DNA of 64,000 nt. Origin: JADLDB01 sp040752975. Its GTDB lineage: Bacteria > Myxococcota > Myxococcia > Myxococcales > Myxococcaceae. Below the pieces are notes generated by a model. The model was not told the DNA's origin. It did not search any database and worked only from the letters and a program-made list of their open reading frames with translations. Each line of letters starts with the position of its first letter. The stretch's first letter is position 1. The translations under genes were made by a program, and so were the position numbers. Positions 1-11,400 of the stretch are shown piece after piece. The DNA is taken from positions 1-64,000 of the forward strand of contig JBFMHF010000009.1 of assembly GCA_040752975.1 (NCBI GenBank). The letters run 5' to 3'.

Positions 1-1338
1 CAGCGGTGGAGGCATCGGCGGCGGGGGCGGCTCGTGCGCACGCGTCGCGGCGGCCACCTCGGCGAAGGAGACGCGCGGGCGGCCCTCGGCCGGCTTGTCC
101 TTCAGCACGATCATCTGCGCCGCGCGCATCGCGAAGAGGAGGCGATCGGTGTCGAGCGGCGGGAGGATCTCCAGCGCTCGCAGCGTGGCCACCGTCTTGT
201 GCCCGTCGGCCAGCAGGAGCAGCTCCTTCTCCTCCTCGCCCAGGCCGGCGTCCTGCAACGCCTGCAGCGGATCGTCCGACGGGTGGACATAGAGGTGGTC
301 GACGCCCGCGAACGCCTTCTTCAGCCGCGCCGCGTCGTAGCTCTTGCGTACGCCCTCGAAGATCAGCTGCGCGCAGGTCATGCCCAGCGACACCGGCTCC
401 GGCGGCAGCGCGACGCGGGGGTTGAACTGGTACTCGCCCGTGTCCCAGCGGAAGACGTCGAACAGCTTCTCCTGCAGCTGCACGTGCAGCGCGTACTGCA
501 GGTTGTGCGGGCTGATGCAGCCCATGTCGATGAGGATCGTGCCCTGCATGCGCTTGGTCGCCTTCATCCGCTTGAGCGACTCCTCGCACTCGGCTTCGCT
601 GATCATCTTCTCGCGGACGAGGATCTTCCCCAGGCACTCCACCAGCAGGTTGGACTTCACCAGCTCGGGGTTGCCGTCGCGGAAATAGACGATCTTCTTC
701 ACCTTGGCGCGGCGCAGGAGCAACGCGCCTGACGCACGCCAGCGGTAGACCTCGGCCAGCACCTCGGCGAAGGACCGCTGCGCGAAGTCTCCCCGGGCGG
801 TGAGGCCGGTCGCCTGGCTCTGCACCTTGCGCGCCTCGGTCTCGACCGCCTCGACTTCCTCGCGCTGCGAGTCGTCGGCCATGAACTCGCCCGTCTTCTC
901 GTCTTCCTCCAGCGGCGGAGGGGGCGGTTCCGGCGGCTTCGGGCGCGGGTAGCGATCGCCCAGCGCGTCGTGCAGCGTGTCGTACAGCTTCTGGAGGTCG
1001 ATCGGCTTCTCGAGGAAGGCGAAGGCGCCGTGCTTCTGCACCGCTTCCCGCTGGTGGATGGCGTTCTTGTACACGCCGGAGATCATGATGATCGGCACGC
1101 GCTTGCCGCGCGCCGTCGATCGCATGCGCTGCGCCACCTCGTAGCCGTTGAGCGCCGGGAGCAGCAGATCGAGCAGCACCGCGTCGAAGGCCTTCTTCTC
1201 GAACGTCTTCACCGCCCACTCGCCGTCGCGCTCGACGGTGACGACGAAGCCCTGCTTCGTCAGCGCGTCCGCCAACACCCGCTGGGTGCTGCGATCGTCG
1301 TCGACGATGAGGATGTTCACGGTCTCGGAACGAGCCAC
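1..1338 (-). CDS. Response regulator with PATAN/DUF4388 domain (C-terminus outside window)
   Basis: Reading from a GTG at 1338, the first ~125 residues form a receiver (CheY-like) domain: acidic pocket Asp13-Asp15 after the strand NILIV, and phosphoacceptor Asp57 in the strand AVLLD. After an acidic, Pro-rich linker, residues ~195-320 match the DUF4388/PATAN type of domain (ASGALLLRRAKVKKIVYF, then ECLGKILVREKMI), which is common in myxobacterial and other delta-type regulators that lack a DNA-binding output. The frame stays open to base 1, so 446 residues are visible and the C-terminus is missing. It lies 48 bases after the kinase gene on the same strand and may be its co-transcribed signalling partner. 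A phosphorylation-controlled protein-protein output is inferred. Confidence 0.85.
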   Translation of the reverse strand, partial: MARSETVNILIVDDDRSTQRVLADALTKQGFVVTVERDGEWAVKTFEKKAFDAVLLDLLLPALNGYEVAQRMRSTARGKRVPIIMISGVYKNAIHQREAVQKHGAFAFLEKPIDLQKLYDTLHDALGDRYPRPKPPEPPPPPLEEDEKTGEFMADDSQREEVEAVETEARKVQSQATGLTARGDFAQRSFAEVLAEVYRWRASGALLLRRAKVKKIVYFRDGNPELVKSNLLVECLGKILVREKMISEAECEESLKRMKATKRMQGTILIDMGCISPHNLQYALHVQLQEKLFDVFRWDTGEYQFNPRVALPPEPVSLGMTCAQLIFEGVRKSYDAARLKKAFAGVDHLYVHPSDDPLQALQDAGLGEEEKELLLLADGHKTVATLRALEILPPLDTDRLLFAMRAAQMIVLKDKPAEGRPRVSFAEVAAATRAHEPPPPPMPPPL

Positions 1339-1386
1339 CCGTCCGAGCCTATGCGACGGGGCTCCAAAGTCCGACGAAGAAGTGCG

Positions 1387-3564
1387 TCAGTCCTCGAAGC
1401 TGAAGCGGAAGACATTGGTGCCGCTCTTCACGTCGAAGGACTTCGTCACTTCCTTGCCCAGATCGCGGTTGACGATCCGTACCTGGTGGTTGCCCACCGT
1501 CATGCTGGCCGGGGCGAAGGGCGTCTCGCCGAGGAACTTCCCGTCGACCCACACCGCGCCGAACGGGCGCACGCGGAACTCCACGCTGGCCACCTCGGCC
1601 GCCGCGGGCTTCGGGGCTTCTTCGGGTTGTTTCATCACCACCACCGTGGGCTTCGGGGGCGGCGCCGGCTCGGGCTCGGGCGCCACCGCCGCGACCTTCT
1701 TGCCCGCGGGCAGCTTCTTCCCCTTCGGCTTCACGGGCTCGGGCTGCCTCACCTCGGGCTTCGCGGCGACAGGCTCGGGAGGCGGCGGCTCGGCCGGCTT
1801 CACCGCGACCGGCTCACCCGGCGTGGGCGGTGGCGGCTCCACGGGCTCCGACCTGGGGGGCTCGGCCTGCGGCGGGTCCGCCTTCGGGGGCTCGGCGGGC
1901 GGCGGCGTGGCGACGACGGGCGCGGGCTCGGGCGGCGTCACGACGACGACCGGGTTGACTGGCGAGCTCTGCCGGCCCTTCAGCACGAACCAGGTGGCGC
2001 CGGATCCGACGACGATGGCGGCCACCAACACGCCGATGATCGGCCCGCGCGAAGAGGACGGCGGAGGAGCGGGCCGCGCAGGCGCCGGGCCACCGTGCAG
2101 CGGCAGGCCCCCGAAGCCGGCGTTTGGCTGCTGGGGTTGCGGCCACGAGGGCTGGGGCTGCGGCGGCGGACCCCAACCGGGAGCCGGCTGACCCGCCCAC
2201 GCCTGCCCGGGAGGGCCGACCTGCCAGCCCTGCGTCTGCGCGCCCCACTGCGGAGGGGGTGGCTGGGCCTGCGGCGCAGGGTGTGGCCCCGACGGCCACG
2301 GGTACGGCCCCGACGGGCTGGAGCTGTACGGCTGCGGCTGTGGAGCCTGCGCGTAGCCCTGCTGCTGAGGCGCCGGCGGCGAGAAGTGCGGGCCGCCGGG
2401 CAGCGTGGGCGAGGGCATGGGCGGCGCACCCACCACGCCGGTGGGCACGGGTGGAGGCGGCGGCTGCGGCGCCCGGTGCGGCTTGGGCGTCAGCATGACG
2501 ATCTCCTCGGACGGCGGAGGCGTGGCCAGCACCGACGTGGAGAGGTCGACGTCCTCTCCCTTCACGGTGGCGGCGGTGGGCGGCACACCCATCGGCGGTC
2601 CGTTGGGCGCGGTGGGCGTGGGCACCGGCTGCGGAGGAGGCGGCGCCAGCTTCTGGACGACTTGCGCGAGCTGGTACTGAGAGACGGGGGCGCCGGAGGT
2701 GACGATGAACTTCTCGAGATCGGCCTGGAGCTCGCGACAGTCGAGGTAGCGCTGATCCCGATCCTTCGCGAGCGCCTTGTCGATGATCGCCTGCAGCGCC
2801 TCGGGCATGTCCGGTCGCACCGTGGCCGCGCGGATCGGCGCCTCGTACATGATGCCCCGGACGATCGCCGCCTCGTTGGACGTGTCGAAGGGCTTCTTCC
2901 CCGTCACCAGCTCGTGAAGCACCACCCCCAGCGCGAAGATGTCGGCGCGCTTGTCGAGGGCCTGCGCGGTGAGCTGCTCCGGCGGCATGTACGCGAACTT
3001 GCCCTTCACCGTCCCCGTCCTGGTGAGGTGCGTCTGGTTGGCGGCCTTGGCGATGCCGAAGTCCACCACCTTCACCGAGCCGTTCCTCGCCACGAGGATG
3101 TTGTCGGGGCTGACGTCGCGGTGGACCAGGTTCATCGGCTGGCCCGTCGCGGGATCGAGGAAGTCGTGCGCAAAGCCGAGGCCCTCGCAGGCGAGGCTGA
3201 CGATCTTCGCGGCGACGCCGAAGGAGAGCGGCTCGTTGGCCTCGAAGGCCTTGCGGAACAGGGCGCGCAGGTTCACCCCGTCGATGAACTCCATCACCAG
3301 GTAGAAGGTGGCGTCCGCCTGGCCGAAGTCGAACACCTGCACGATGTTCGGGTGGTTCAACTGGGCCGCCAGCCGCGCCTCCGAGAGGAACATCGAGATG
3401 AAGTTCTCCTCGTCGGCCAGGTGGGGGAGGATGCGCTTGACCACCACCTGCTTCTCGAAGCCCATCGGGCCGGCGGCGCGCGCCAGGTACACCTCGGCCA
3501 TGCCACCCGCCGCGAGCTTGCGGATCAGCTGGTACTTGCCGAGGACGGGCTGCGGGGACGTCAC
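1387..3564 (-). CDS. Transmembrane Ser/Thr protein kinase with C-terminal PEGA domain
   Basis: This is a 725-residue Hanks-type kinase starting at GTG 3564. Residues ~11-275 are the kinase domain: glycine loop AAGGMAEV at 18-25, Lys43 in VVVKR, helix-C Glu62, catalytic HRD at 148-150 followed by VSPDN, and DFG at 168-170, so all catalytic residues are present. A long Pro/Gln-rich linker (~300-520) leads to one membrane segment (IIGVLVAAIVVGSGATWFV). A second Pro/Lys/Glu-rich stretch follows, and then a PEGA domain at ~655-725 (FGAVWVDGKFLGETPF). The expected topology is cytoplasmic kinase with the PEGA domain in the periplasm, where it could sense envelope or surface components. The gene sits between an OmpA-type protein and a response regulator. 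Confidence 0.93.
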   Translation of the reverse strand: MTSPQPVLGKYQLIRKLAAGGMAEVYLARAAGPMGFEKQVVVKRILPHLADEENFISMFLSEARLAAQLNHPNIVQVFDFGQADATFYLVMEFIDGVNLRALFRKAFEANEPLSFGVAAKIVSLACEGLGFAHDFLDPATGQPMNLVHRDVSPDNILVARNGSVKVVDFGIAKAANQTHLTRTGTVKGKFAYMPPEQLTAQALDKRADIFALGVVLHELVTGKKPFDTSNEAAIVRGIMYEAPIRAATVRPDMPEALQAIIDKALAKDRDQRYLDCRELQADLEKFIVTSGAPVSQYQLAQVVQKLAPPPPQPVPTPTAPNGPPMGVPPTAATVKGEDVDLSTSVLATPPPSEEIVMLTPKPHRAPQPPPPPVPTGVVGAPPMPSPTLPGGPHFSPPAPQQQGYAQAPQPQPYSSSPSGPYPWPSGPHPAPQAQPPPPQWGAQTQGWQVGPPGQAWAGQPAPGWGPPPQPQPSWPQPQQPNAGFGGLPLHGGPAPARPAPPPSSSRGPIIGVLVAAIVVGSGATWFVLKGRQSSPVNPVVVVTPPEPAPVVATPPPAEPPKADPPQAEPPRSEPVEPPPPTPGEPVAVKPAEPPPPEPVAAKPEVRQPEPVKPKGKKLPAGKKVAAVAPEPEPAPPPKPTVVVMKQPEEAPKPAAAEVASVEFRVRPFGAVWVDGKFLGETPFAPASMTVGNHQVRIVNRDLGKEVTKSFDVKSGTNVFRFSFED

Positions 3565-3622
3565 GGTGTCTCGAGTGTAGCGCAGCCGCCGCCAGGAAAG
3601 TTCCCGGGGGCCGATGTGCGTG

Positions 3623-5491
3623 TCACTCCTGCTCCTCGATCATGAACTCGACGCGGCGATTCTTCGCGCGGCCCGCGGGCTTCTTGTTGCTCTCCAGCGG
3701 TTTGGTCTCGCCGAAGCCGACGGCCTTCAGCCGGCTGGCCTCGACCCCGCGCTCCAGGAGCGCCCGCACCACGCTGCCTGCGCGCCGCTGCGAGAGATCG
3801 AGGTTGTATGCGTCGTCGCCTTGATCGTCGGTGTGCCCCTCGACGCGGATCATCTTCAGCTTCGGGTTGGCGAGGATGGTGGACGCGATCTCGTCCAACA
3901 GCGGCGCCGAGTCGGGGAGGATCACGTCCTTCGCGGTGGCGAAGTGCACCTGCTTCTTGATCTCGATCTTCTCCTTCTTCAGCACCACCAGCGTCTGCTT
4001 GGGCACCGGCTTCAAGACGAAGTCGACGACGACGGTGTCTCCCGGCTGGCCGGTGATGCGCCGGCCCTGGGTGAGGAAGCCCGGCGCAGACGCCTCGAGC
4101 GACAGCTCCCCCGCGGGTACAGAGAAGGAGAACTCGCCGGAGGCTTCCGTCTTCTGGCTGAGCGACGCGGAGGGCGCGGCCACCGTGGCCACCACTGCCT
4201 TGTCGGCCTCCGACAGCACCGTCCCGCGCACCGACATGGGCTTCGGCGGCTCGGGCGGCAGCGGTGTCAGCGCGGCGGACAGGACGAGGGGCTTCTGCGC
4301 CTCCACCACGCCGGTCGCCTCGCGCGGCTCGTAGCCGGGCTTGGTGGCGACGATCTTGAACGGCCCCGGCGGCACGTCGCGCACCTGGAAGCGGCCGTCG
4401 GCGTCGGTGAGGATCCGGTTGCGCCCCGGCACCTGCACCACCGCGTCGGCCACGGGCGTCCGCTTCGCCGCGTCCACCACCACGCCCGACACGGTGAAGG
4501 TCTTCGGCCCCTCCGCGACCAGCTTCTCCTTCTCCACCACCACCTTCTCCACCGGACCCGCGGGAGGATCGACGTTCAGCTGCCAGCCGACGGCGAACTG
4601 CAACATCCATGGCGGCACCACGGCCACGTTCTCGTTGGACGGCTTGGTGAGGCCGATCTCCACCAGGCCGTCGATGTACAGGCCGTGCCACGGCATCACG
4701 CGCACCCCCGGCGCCAGGCGCATCGGCGGCGTGCCTCCGCCCAGCGGCACGTCCACCGCGTACTCGAGGAAGGGGCGAAGGCCGACGTGCGCCACGTGCA
4801 GCCGGCCCTCGAGCGCCGCGCCGGCCTTCACCTGGTTGAAGGTGGTGATCTGCAGCGTGTACTCGCGGGTGCGATCGCCCGTGCCGTCGTCGAAGGCCGC
4901 GGAGTTGTCGAGGTAGAAGCTGGCGTTGGCGTGGAAGAGCATCGGTGCCCCGTGCCGGGTGAAGTCGTACGACAAGAGGGCGCCGAAGCCGGGGCTGAGC
5001 CCCTGGAAGGACGTCCAGATGGGAGGCGGCAGGCGCAGGTACAGCTCGCCCGCCACCGCCAGGGCGCCGTCGGCCAGCAGGTACGTCGCCTTGGCGCGCA
5101 GCCCGAAGTCGTTCTGCAGGAAGTAGTGCTCCTGTGGCGACGCGGGCTGCTCGAGGTTGCCGTTGTGGAGGCGCGCGGCGATCTCCAGCCACGACAGGGG
5201 GCTGAAGGTGACGGCGAAGTCCGCCATCCGGTACTCGTCGGTGCCGGCCGCCTGGGTGAGCTGCGGCGTGCGGAAGAAGCCGCCGCGCAGGGTGAAGGCG
5301 AGGTGCCGCGGCGCGAGGAAGGCGGAGCGAACGAGGTCGAGGCCGGCGCCGCCCTGCCGGCTCTGGCCGAACTCGCCCGTCGGGGCCTGCGCCGAGGGGG
5401 GCGTGGGCGCCGATCCCGAAGGCGGCGTCTTCTGATCCGCTGCCGCCACTGGCAGCGCGAAGGCGAGGAAGAGAAGGGTCAGCCGCGTCAT
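3623..5491 (-). CDS. Outer-membrane barrel protein with two carboxypeptidase-regulatory-like domains and OmpA C-terminus
   Basis: The 622-residue protein starts at ATG 5491 with a signal peptide (LTLLFLAFALPVAAADQ). An open frame extends upstream of this ATG but overlaps the giant gene and is not protein-like. Residues ~45-310 are rich in alternating aromatic/hydrophobic strands typical of an outer-membrane barrel. Two CarboxypepD_reg-like beta-sandwich units follow (~325-500; GVVVDAAKRTPVADAVVQVP is the first). The last ~115 residues are a clear OmpA/MotB peptidoglycan-binding domain (IRVEGHTDDQGDDAYN, then LSQRRAGSVVRALLERGV). It probably anchors an outer-membrane assembly to the cell wall. 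It begins only 8 bases after the giant TIG-repeat gene, so the two are almost certainly one transcript. Confidence 0.88.
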   Translation of the reverse strand: MTRLTLLFLAFALPVAAADQKTPPSGSAPTPPSAQAPTGEFGQSRQGGAGLDLVRSAFLAPRHLAFTLRGGFFRTPQLTQAAGTDEYRMADFAVTFSPLSWLEIAARLHNGNLEQPASPQEHYFLQNDFGLRAKATYLLADGALAVAGELYLRLPPPIWTSFQGLSPGFGALLSYDFTRHGAPMLFHANASFYLDNSAAFDDGTGDRTREYTLQITTFNQVKAGAALEGRLHVAHVGLRPFLEYAVDVPLGGGTPPMRLAPGVRVMPWHGLYIDGLVEIGLTKPSNENVAVVPPWMLQFAVGWQLNVDPPAGPVEKVVVEKEKLVAEGPKTFTVSGVVVDAAKRTPVADAVVQVPGRNRILTDADGRFQVRDVPPGPFKIVATKPGYEPREATGVVEAQKPLVLSAALTPLPPEPPKPMSVRGTVLSEADKAVVATVAAPSASLSQKTEASGEFSFSVPAGELSLEASAPGFLTQGRRITGQPGDTVVVDFVLKPVPKQTLVVLKKEKIEIKKQVHFATAKDVILPDSAPLLDEIASTILANPKLKMIRVEGHTDDQGDDAYNLDLSQRRAGSVVRALLERGVEASRLKAVGFGETKPLESNKKPAGRAKNRRVEFMIEEQE

Positions 5492-5499
5492 GCGCGTCC

Positions 5500-8400
5500 T
5501 CACGGAGACTGCAGGAAGACGTAGGGCTGACCGCAGTTGCCGACGAAGAGATCGGGCTTCGTGTCGGCGTTGGCGCGGAAGATCATGATCTTCTCGGTGT
5601 ACGCAGTCTCGTAGGGCAGCGACGAGGTGGTGCGATCGCTGAAGAAGGCGTTGCCGGTGTTGATGTACAGCCGGTTCCGCTGGTTGATCTGGCCCTGGTA
5701 GTTGCCGCCGGCCACCACCGTGTCGAGATCCCCGTCGCCGTCCAGATCCGCCACGTCGCACGAAGGGGAGCTGACGGGCGAGGTGTTGCCGCTGCACTGC
5801 GCCTGGTACGGGTAGGGCTGCACTTCGCCCGGCCAGTTGGTCGCGGTGGCGTCGGCCAGCACGCCGGTTGCGTTGCCCAGCACCACGCGGTCGACACCGG
5901 CTCCGCCCGTACCTGCGTTGCAGACGAAGAGATCGGTGAAGGTGTCGTTGTTGAGGTCGCCGGCCACCACCCCGCGGCCCTCGGCGCTCACGTTGGGCAC
6001 GTTGGACGCGGTGACGTCCACGTAGAAGCCCGGGGCGACGCCGCCGCGGTTGAAGAGCATGCGGTTGCGGCCGTTGCCGACGATGTAGAGATCCACGTAC
6101 GTGTCGCCGTTGAAGTCGCCGCTCGCCACGCGCCACGCGCTGAAGCCGTCACACCCGCCCAGCACGTCGGGGAACTGCGCATAGGGCAGCTGCCCCGACA
6201 CGTTGAAGAAGAAGCCGTTGCCGGTGTTGAGCAGCAGGTAGTGCCGCGCGTTGCTGCACGAGTACTCGTCGGTGGCGAAGTAGATGTCGAGGAACCCGTC
6301 CTTGTCGATGTCCACCAGGGCGATGGAGGTCGCGAAGACCTGGATGGCCGGGATGCGCGGGTACGTGCCGTCCGTGAAGATGCCGGAGCCGTTGTTGATG
6401 AAGTAGCGGATCGCGTTGTCGCGTGACGAGCCGCCCGTGGCGCCGATGCCCGACGTGCCCACCACCAGATCGAGATCGCCGTCCCCGTCCATGTCGGCCG
6501 TCTGCACGGTGGTGCCGTTGAAGGGGAAGGCGGGGAATTTGGTGGCCGTCTCGTCGGTGAAGCCGCCCGCGCCGTCGTTGGTCCACAGGTGAGCGATGTT
6601 GGTGCGGCACGAGGCCGGCTCCTGGTTGGTGATGGCCTCGTAGATCGCGTACCGGCACCCCGAGACGCTGAAGACGTCTTCGTCGCCATCACCGTCGAAG
6701 TCGCCGTGCACCGCGTCCTGCACGCAGTAGCTCTGCTCGGGGATGGTGCGCATCGTCGCGTACTGCAAGACGCCGTTCGGTCCCCCGAAGAGCAGCCTCG
6801 GCTGGCTGCCGTTGCCGGGCACCAGCATGTCCGGTCTCCCGTCGGAGTTGACGTCACCCATCGCCCACGCCTCCTCGGAGTCCAGGCGCGAGGGGATGCG
6901 CGTCGCCGTACCGATGGTGAAGAAGCCGGTGCCGTCGTTGATGTACGCCTGCACCCTCGGGTTGAGATCGAGGTGGTTCATCAGCAGGTCGACGTCGCCG
7001 TCGAGATCGAGATCCGTCGGGACGACGCCGCCCACGCTGCCCACCTGGTTGGGGAAGCCAATGCGCAGGGAAGGGGGCGTGCTGGGCAGTCGGTGCACGT
7101 TCAAGCTGGCCGCCTCGTCGACGAAGCGCCCGGTGCCGTCGTTCTTCAGGTATTGGTAGATCTGTCCGTCGCGCACCACGACGAGGTCCTTGATCCCGCT
7201 CCCGGGTCGGAACTCCGCGGTCGCGCAGCCCACCCCCGTGCCGCCCACCACCGGGATCAGCGTGTTGGACAGGACGAAGGTGCCCGCCGGCCCCTGCAGG
7301 TAGTAGTTCGCCTGCTGGTTCGACGCGTTCACCACGAAGATGTCGTCGTCACCGTCGCGATCCCAGTCGGCGATGCACACCGCGCGCGAGTCGTCGTTCA
7401 CGTTCGGCAGGCCGTTGCGCGTCGCCGTGAAGGTGCCGTTCTGGTTGTTCCGGTACCAGTAGTTCACGCCGGCGATCGCCACGTACACGTCGGGGAAGCC
7501 GTCGGTGTCGAGATCGCCCACCGCGCCACCGCGGATCTGCACGGCCGTGCTGGCGATGTTCGCCACGTCGGTCCGGGTGAAGACGCCCAGCGGCTGGTTC
7601 CGGTAGAAGCTCGAGATGTTGCTCGACGTGTGATCGGACAGGAGGAAGACGTCCCTGGTCCCGTTGGCGTCGAAGTCCGCGATCAACGCCTCGGTGGACG
7701 GCCGCCGCGCGTCCTGCGGGAAGGTGGGCAGGTTGGTGAAGGAGCCCGTGCCGTCGTTGACCCAGAGCTGGTCGTTGCCGTCGCTGTCACACGACGACTG
7801 GTGGCGGGCGAGGAAGGCGTCGAGATCTCCGTCACCGTCGTAGTCGAACAGCTTGGCGAACTCGTAGCCCCGCTCGTTGGTGAGCGGCAGCCGCGCGGGC
7901 GGCGGCAGGAAGGCCACCCCCAGGTTGTAGTTGAAGGAGTTGGCCAGCGTGCTGTTGGCGCCGTCCGAGTTGGTCGCCGTCACCGACACCGTGCCGGCCG
8001 CGTGCGGCGGAGAGATGGCCAGGAGCGCGGAGGGCCCGAGGTACGTGACGCTCGTCGAGGCCACTCCTCCGAAGGTGACGGTGACGCCCACCTTGAAGCC
8101 CTGGCCCGAGATGAACACCGGCGTGCCGCCCGTCGGCGGGCCCTCGTTGGGCGTCAGGGAGACGATCGCGATGCCCGGGAGATCAGCCGGCGTGAAGTAC
8201 GTGAAGCCGTTGGCCAGCGTGGCGAACTGCGTGTCGGGGTTGGTCACCGTGACGCTCACCGGGCCCACCGCCGCGCCGCCCGGCACCGTGGCGACGATGG
8301 CCGACGGGCTGATCACCGCCACCGCGTTCGAGTTGGCCGCGCCGAAGCGCACCGTGGCGCCGGCCTGGAAGTTCGAGCCCTGAATGGTCACCTGCGTGCC

Positions 8401-11400
8401 GCCCGTGATGGGGCCGAACGACGGAGAGACGGCCGAGACGATGGGCGGCGGAATGGGCGCCAGGTAGGTGAAGCTGTTGTTCAACTGCCCCGACTGCCCG
8501 TCCGTGTTGATGACGCGGACCACCACGGGGCCGGCCGTGCCGGGGGGCGTGTTGCAGACGATGGTGGTGCCGCCCGCCTGCACCTGAATGTTGAGGCAGT
8601 CGTTGGTGCCCACCTTCACCACCGCGCCCGGCCGGAAGAAGGTCCCGGTGACGGTGATCTGCGTGCCGCCGGCGGTGGAGCCGCTGGCCGGCGTCACCTG
8701 CGCCACCGTCGGCGCCGCAACGTAGGTGTACGCGTTGTTCACCGTGACGTTCTGCCCGTCGGGGTTCTGCACCGTCACCGCCACCGGGCCGTCGCTGCCC
8801 GACGGCGTCACCGCGTCGATCTCCGTGGAGGAGAGGACGGAGACGTTGGGCGAGGACGTCGGGCCGAAGCCGACCGACGCGCCCACCTGGAAGCCGGTGC
8901 CGGCGATGCGCACCACCGTCCCGCCCACGCCCGGGCCGCTGGCCGGCGTGACGCTGGAGATGGCCGGCGGCGGCACCACGTACGTCACCGCGCCGTTGAG
9001 CGTCACCGAGGCGCCGTCGGGGTTGGTGACGGTGACGTCGGCAGGGCCGATGGGGCCGGCCGGGCCCGCGCCGTCGATGCGGCCGGGGTTGATCTGCGTC
9101 GCGCCGGTGACGGGCGCGAGGCCCACGTACGCCCGCGCCTGGCTGGCGAAGTTGGCGCCGTTGATCTGCATCGGCGTCCCGCCCAGGGTGGACAGCTGGG
9201 CTGGCGTCACCGAGGAGATGGAGGGGAGGGTGGTGATCAGCGACGAGTCGACGTAGCTGAAGGCGCCGGTGAGGGTGTGCGTGGCGCCGTCCACGTTGAT
9301 CGCCGTGAGGCTCACGGTCGTGCCCGCCGTGCCGGGCGGAGACACCACCACCGCCGTGTCGTCCGCCGCGGTGGCGGCGCGCGGCGCGGGGCTGTCTCCG
9401 AAGAGGAAGCTGATGCCGGGCAGGAAGTAGCCGCCCGTGACGGTGGCCATGGTGCCGCCGGGCGCCGGGCCCTGGTTCGGGCGGATCTGCTCGACGGTGG
9501 GCACCGTCAGCACCTCCCCGAGATCGAGCGCGTCGCCGGTGTTGCCGGCCGAGTCGGTGCCCACCTTCGCCACGGCGACGAGCGGCATGCCGTTGGTGGA
9601 CCGCACCTCGACCCAGCCGCTCGACGCGCCCGCACCGAGAGACGAGAGCAGCAGCGAGGCCGAGAAGTGCCCCTTCGAGGGGATCGTCACCTTGAGCGGC
9701 ACGCCGCGCACGCTGCCCGCGTCGATCCGCAGCGTCATCTCGACGTTGGCGGGGCTGACGCCCGCGTTCACCACCTGCAGCGAGGTGCGGGGATCCGCCA
9801 CCGGCAACATCAAGCGCACGCCGCCGCCCGGCCGTGCGTTGTACAGCCGCACGTCGCTGGAGAGGGTGTTGAGGGTGTGGGTGAAGGCGAGCAGCCGGCG
9901 GTTGGCCGACACCTGCACGTTGGACACCGTCTGGGTCGGCGTGGTGCGCATGAGGATGGTGCGCGCGAGATCCGGCACCTGGATGAAGCCGTTCGCCGGC
10001 ACCGTCACCTGCCGCGTGCCGAGGCTCTGGCCAGCCGACGTGCGCAGGTCCAGCGTCGCGTCCGCCGGGCCCGTGGCGTCGGTGTTGACGAGGTAGAAGG
10101 CGCTCGTCTCGGTGGAGAGATCCGGCACCCACGCCAGCGTCTGCGTAGGCGCCGCGTCCCCGTACGGCCGCGCCGCCAGCACGCCGCCCAGCCGCGCGTT
10201 CGAGTACGTGCGCCCCACGGCGATCAACTGCGCGTTGGCGCCGCTGATCTCGAGCGTGGCCACCGCGCCCGGCACCGTCATCGCCCCCAGCACGTCGTCG
10301 CTGGTGTAGAGCCCGCCTGCGGGGATCGGGACGGCCTGGAGGCGGCCTTGCTGCATGCCCGTCGCGTCGCGCGCGGTGATGTCCACCGTCGCCGCGCTCG
10401 TCCCTACGTTGCGGATGGCGAGCCACGTCTTGAAGGCCCCGACGCTGGACGAGTAGGGCAGGAGGAGCCGGCTGGAGGCGCGCGCCGGCGTCGCGGAGTG
10501 GATCAACGACTCGTCGTTGCTGACGAGGTCCTTGAGCGTCACCGTGGCCGTCACCGGGCCGTCCGCCGTCACCGCGATCGAGGCCACGCGCCCGGTCGCC
10601 GCCGTTGCCGCTTCGATGAAGCGCAGGACGTGGGGCACCACCGTCCGGCCGAACGCGGGGATCTGCGCCGTCAGCGCACGGGAGCCGAGCTGGACGCCGG
10701 CGCTGTCGAAGCTGGCCAGCGTCACCGTCACCGGCGCAGGCCCGAGGTTCAAGATGGTCGCGTCGCTCGAGTACTGCGCGTCGTCGCGCGCCACCGGCAG
10801 GAAGGAGGTGGGCCAGGTGGTGGCCCGCTGCGCCACCACGTCGATCAAGTCGTACCGGAAGCCCCGCACCAGCCGCGCGGTCTGCATGTCGGGGTTGACG
10901 ATCTCCACGTCGAAGGCCCCCGGCGTGCTTCCGGCGGGGGTGATCGCGTAGAGCAGCGTGTCGCTCACCACGCGGACGCTGGTGGCCTGCACCCCGCCGA
11001 TGCTGACGGTGGCGTTGGCCTGGAAGCCGGTACCGGTGACGGCGATGGTGGTGCCTCCGCTGACGGGGCCCGCGCCGGGCCGGGCCAGCGCGAGCGAAGG
11101 CGGCGGGTTGTAGGTGAAGCCGCCGTCCAGCGTGCCCGACTGACCATCAGGATTGGTGACGCGCACGTCCACCACGCCCAGCGCGTGCGCCGGGGTCGTG
11201 CCGGTGATCACCGTGGCCGACGCCACCATCACGTTGGTGGCCTCGGCTTGATCGAAGTGCACGCGCGCGCCCGCCGCGAAGTTGCTGCCCGCCAGCGTGA
11301 AGTTGGTGCCGCCCGTCGTCGGGCCCTGCGCCGGGAAGATGGTCGTCAGCTCCGGCCGGGCCGTGTAGCTGAAGCCGTTCTGCAGCACGGCGGACTGGCC

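Noticed and set aside
5492..6136. N-terminal extension of the OmpA-type gene giving an 837-residue product
   Set aside because: The extra part overlaps the giant gene on the same strand, reads as Arg-rich nonsense, and a clean signal peptide begins at ATG 5491.
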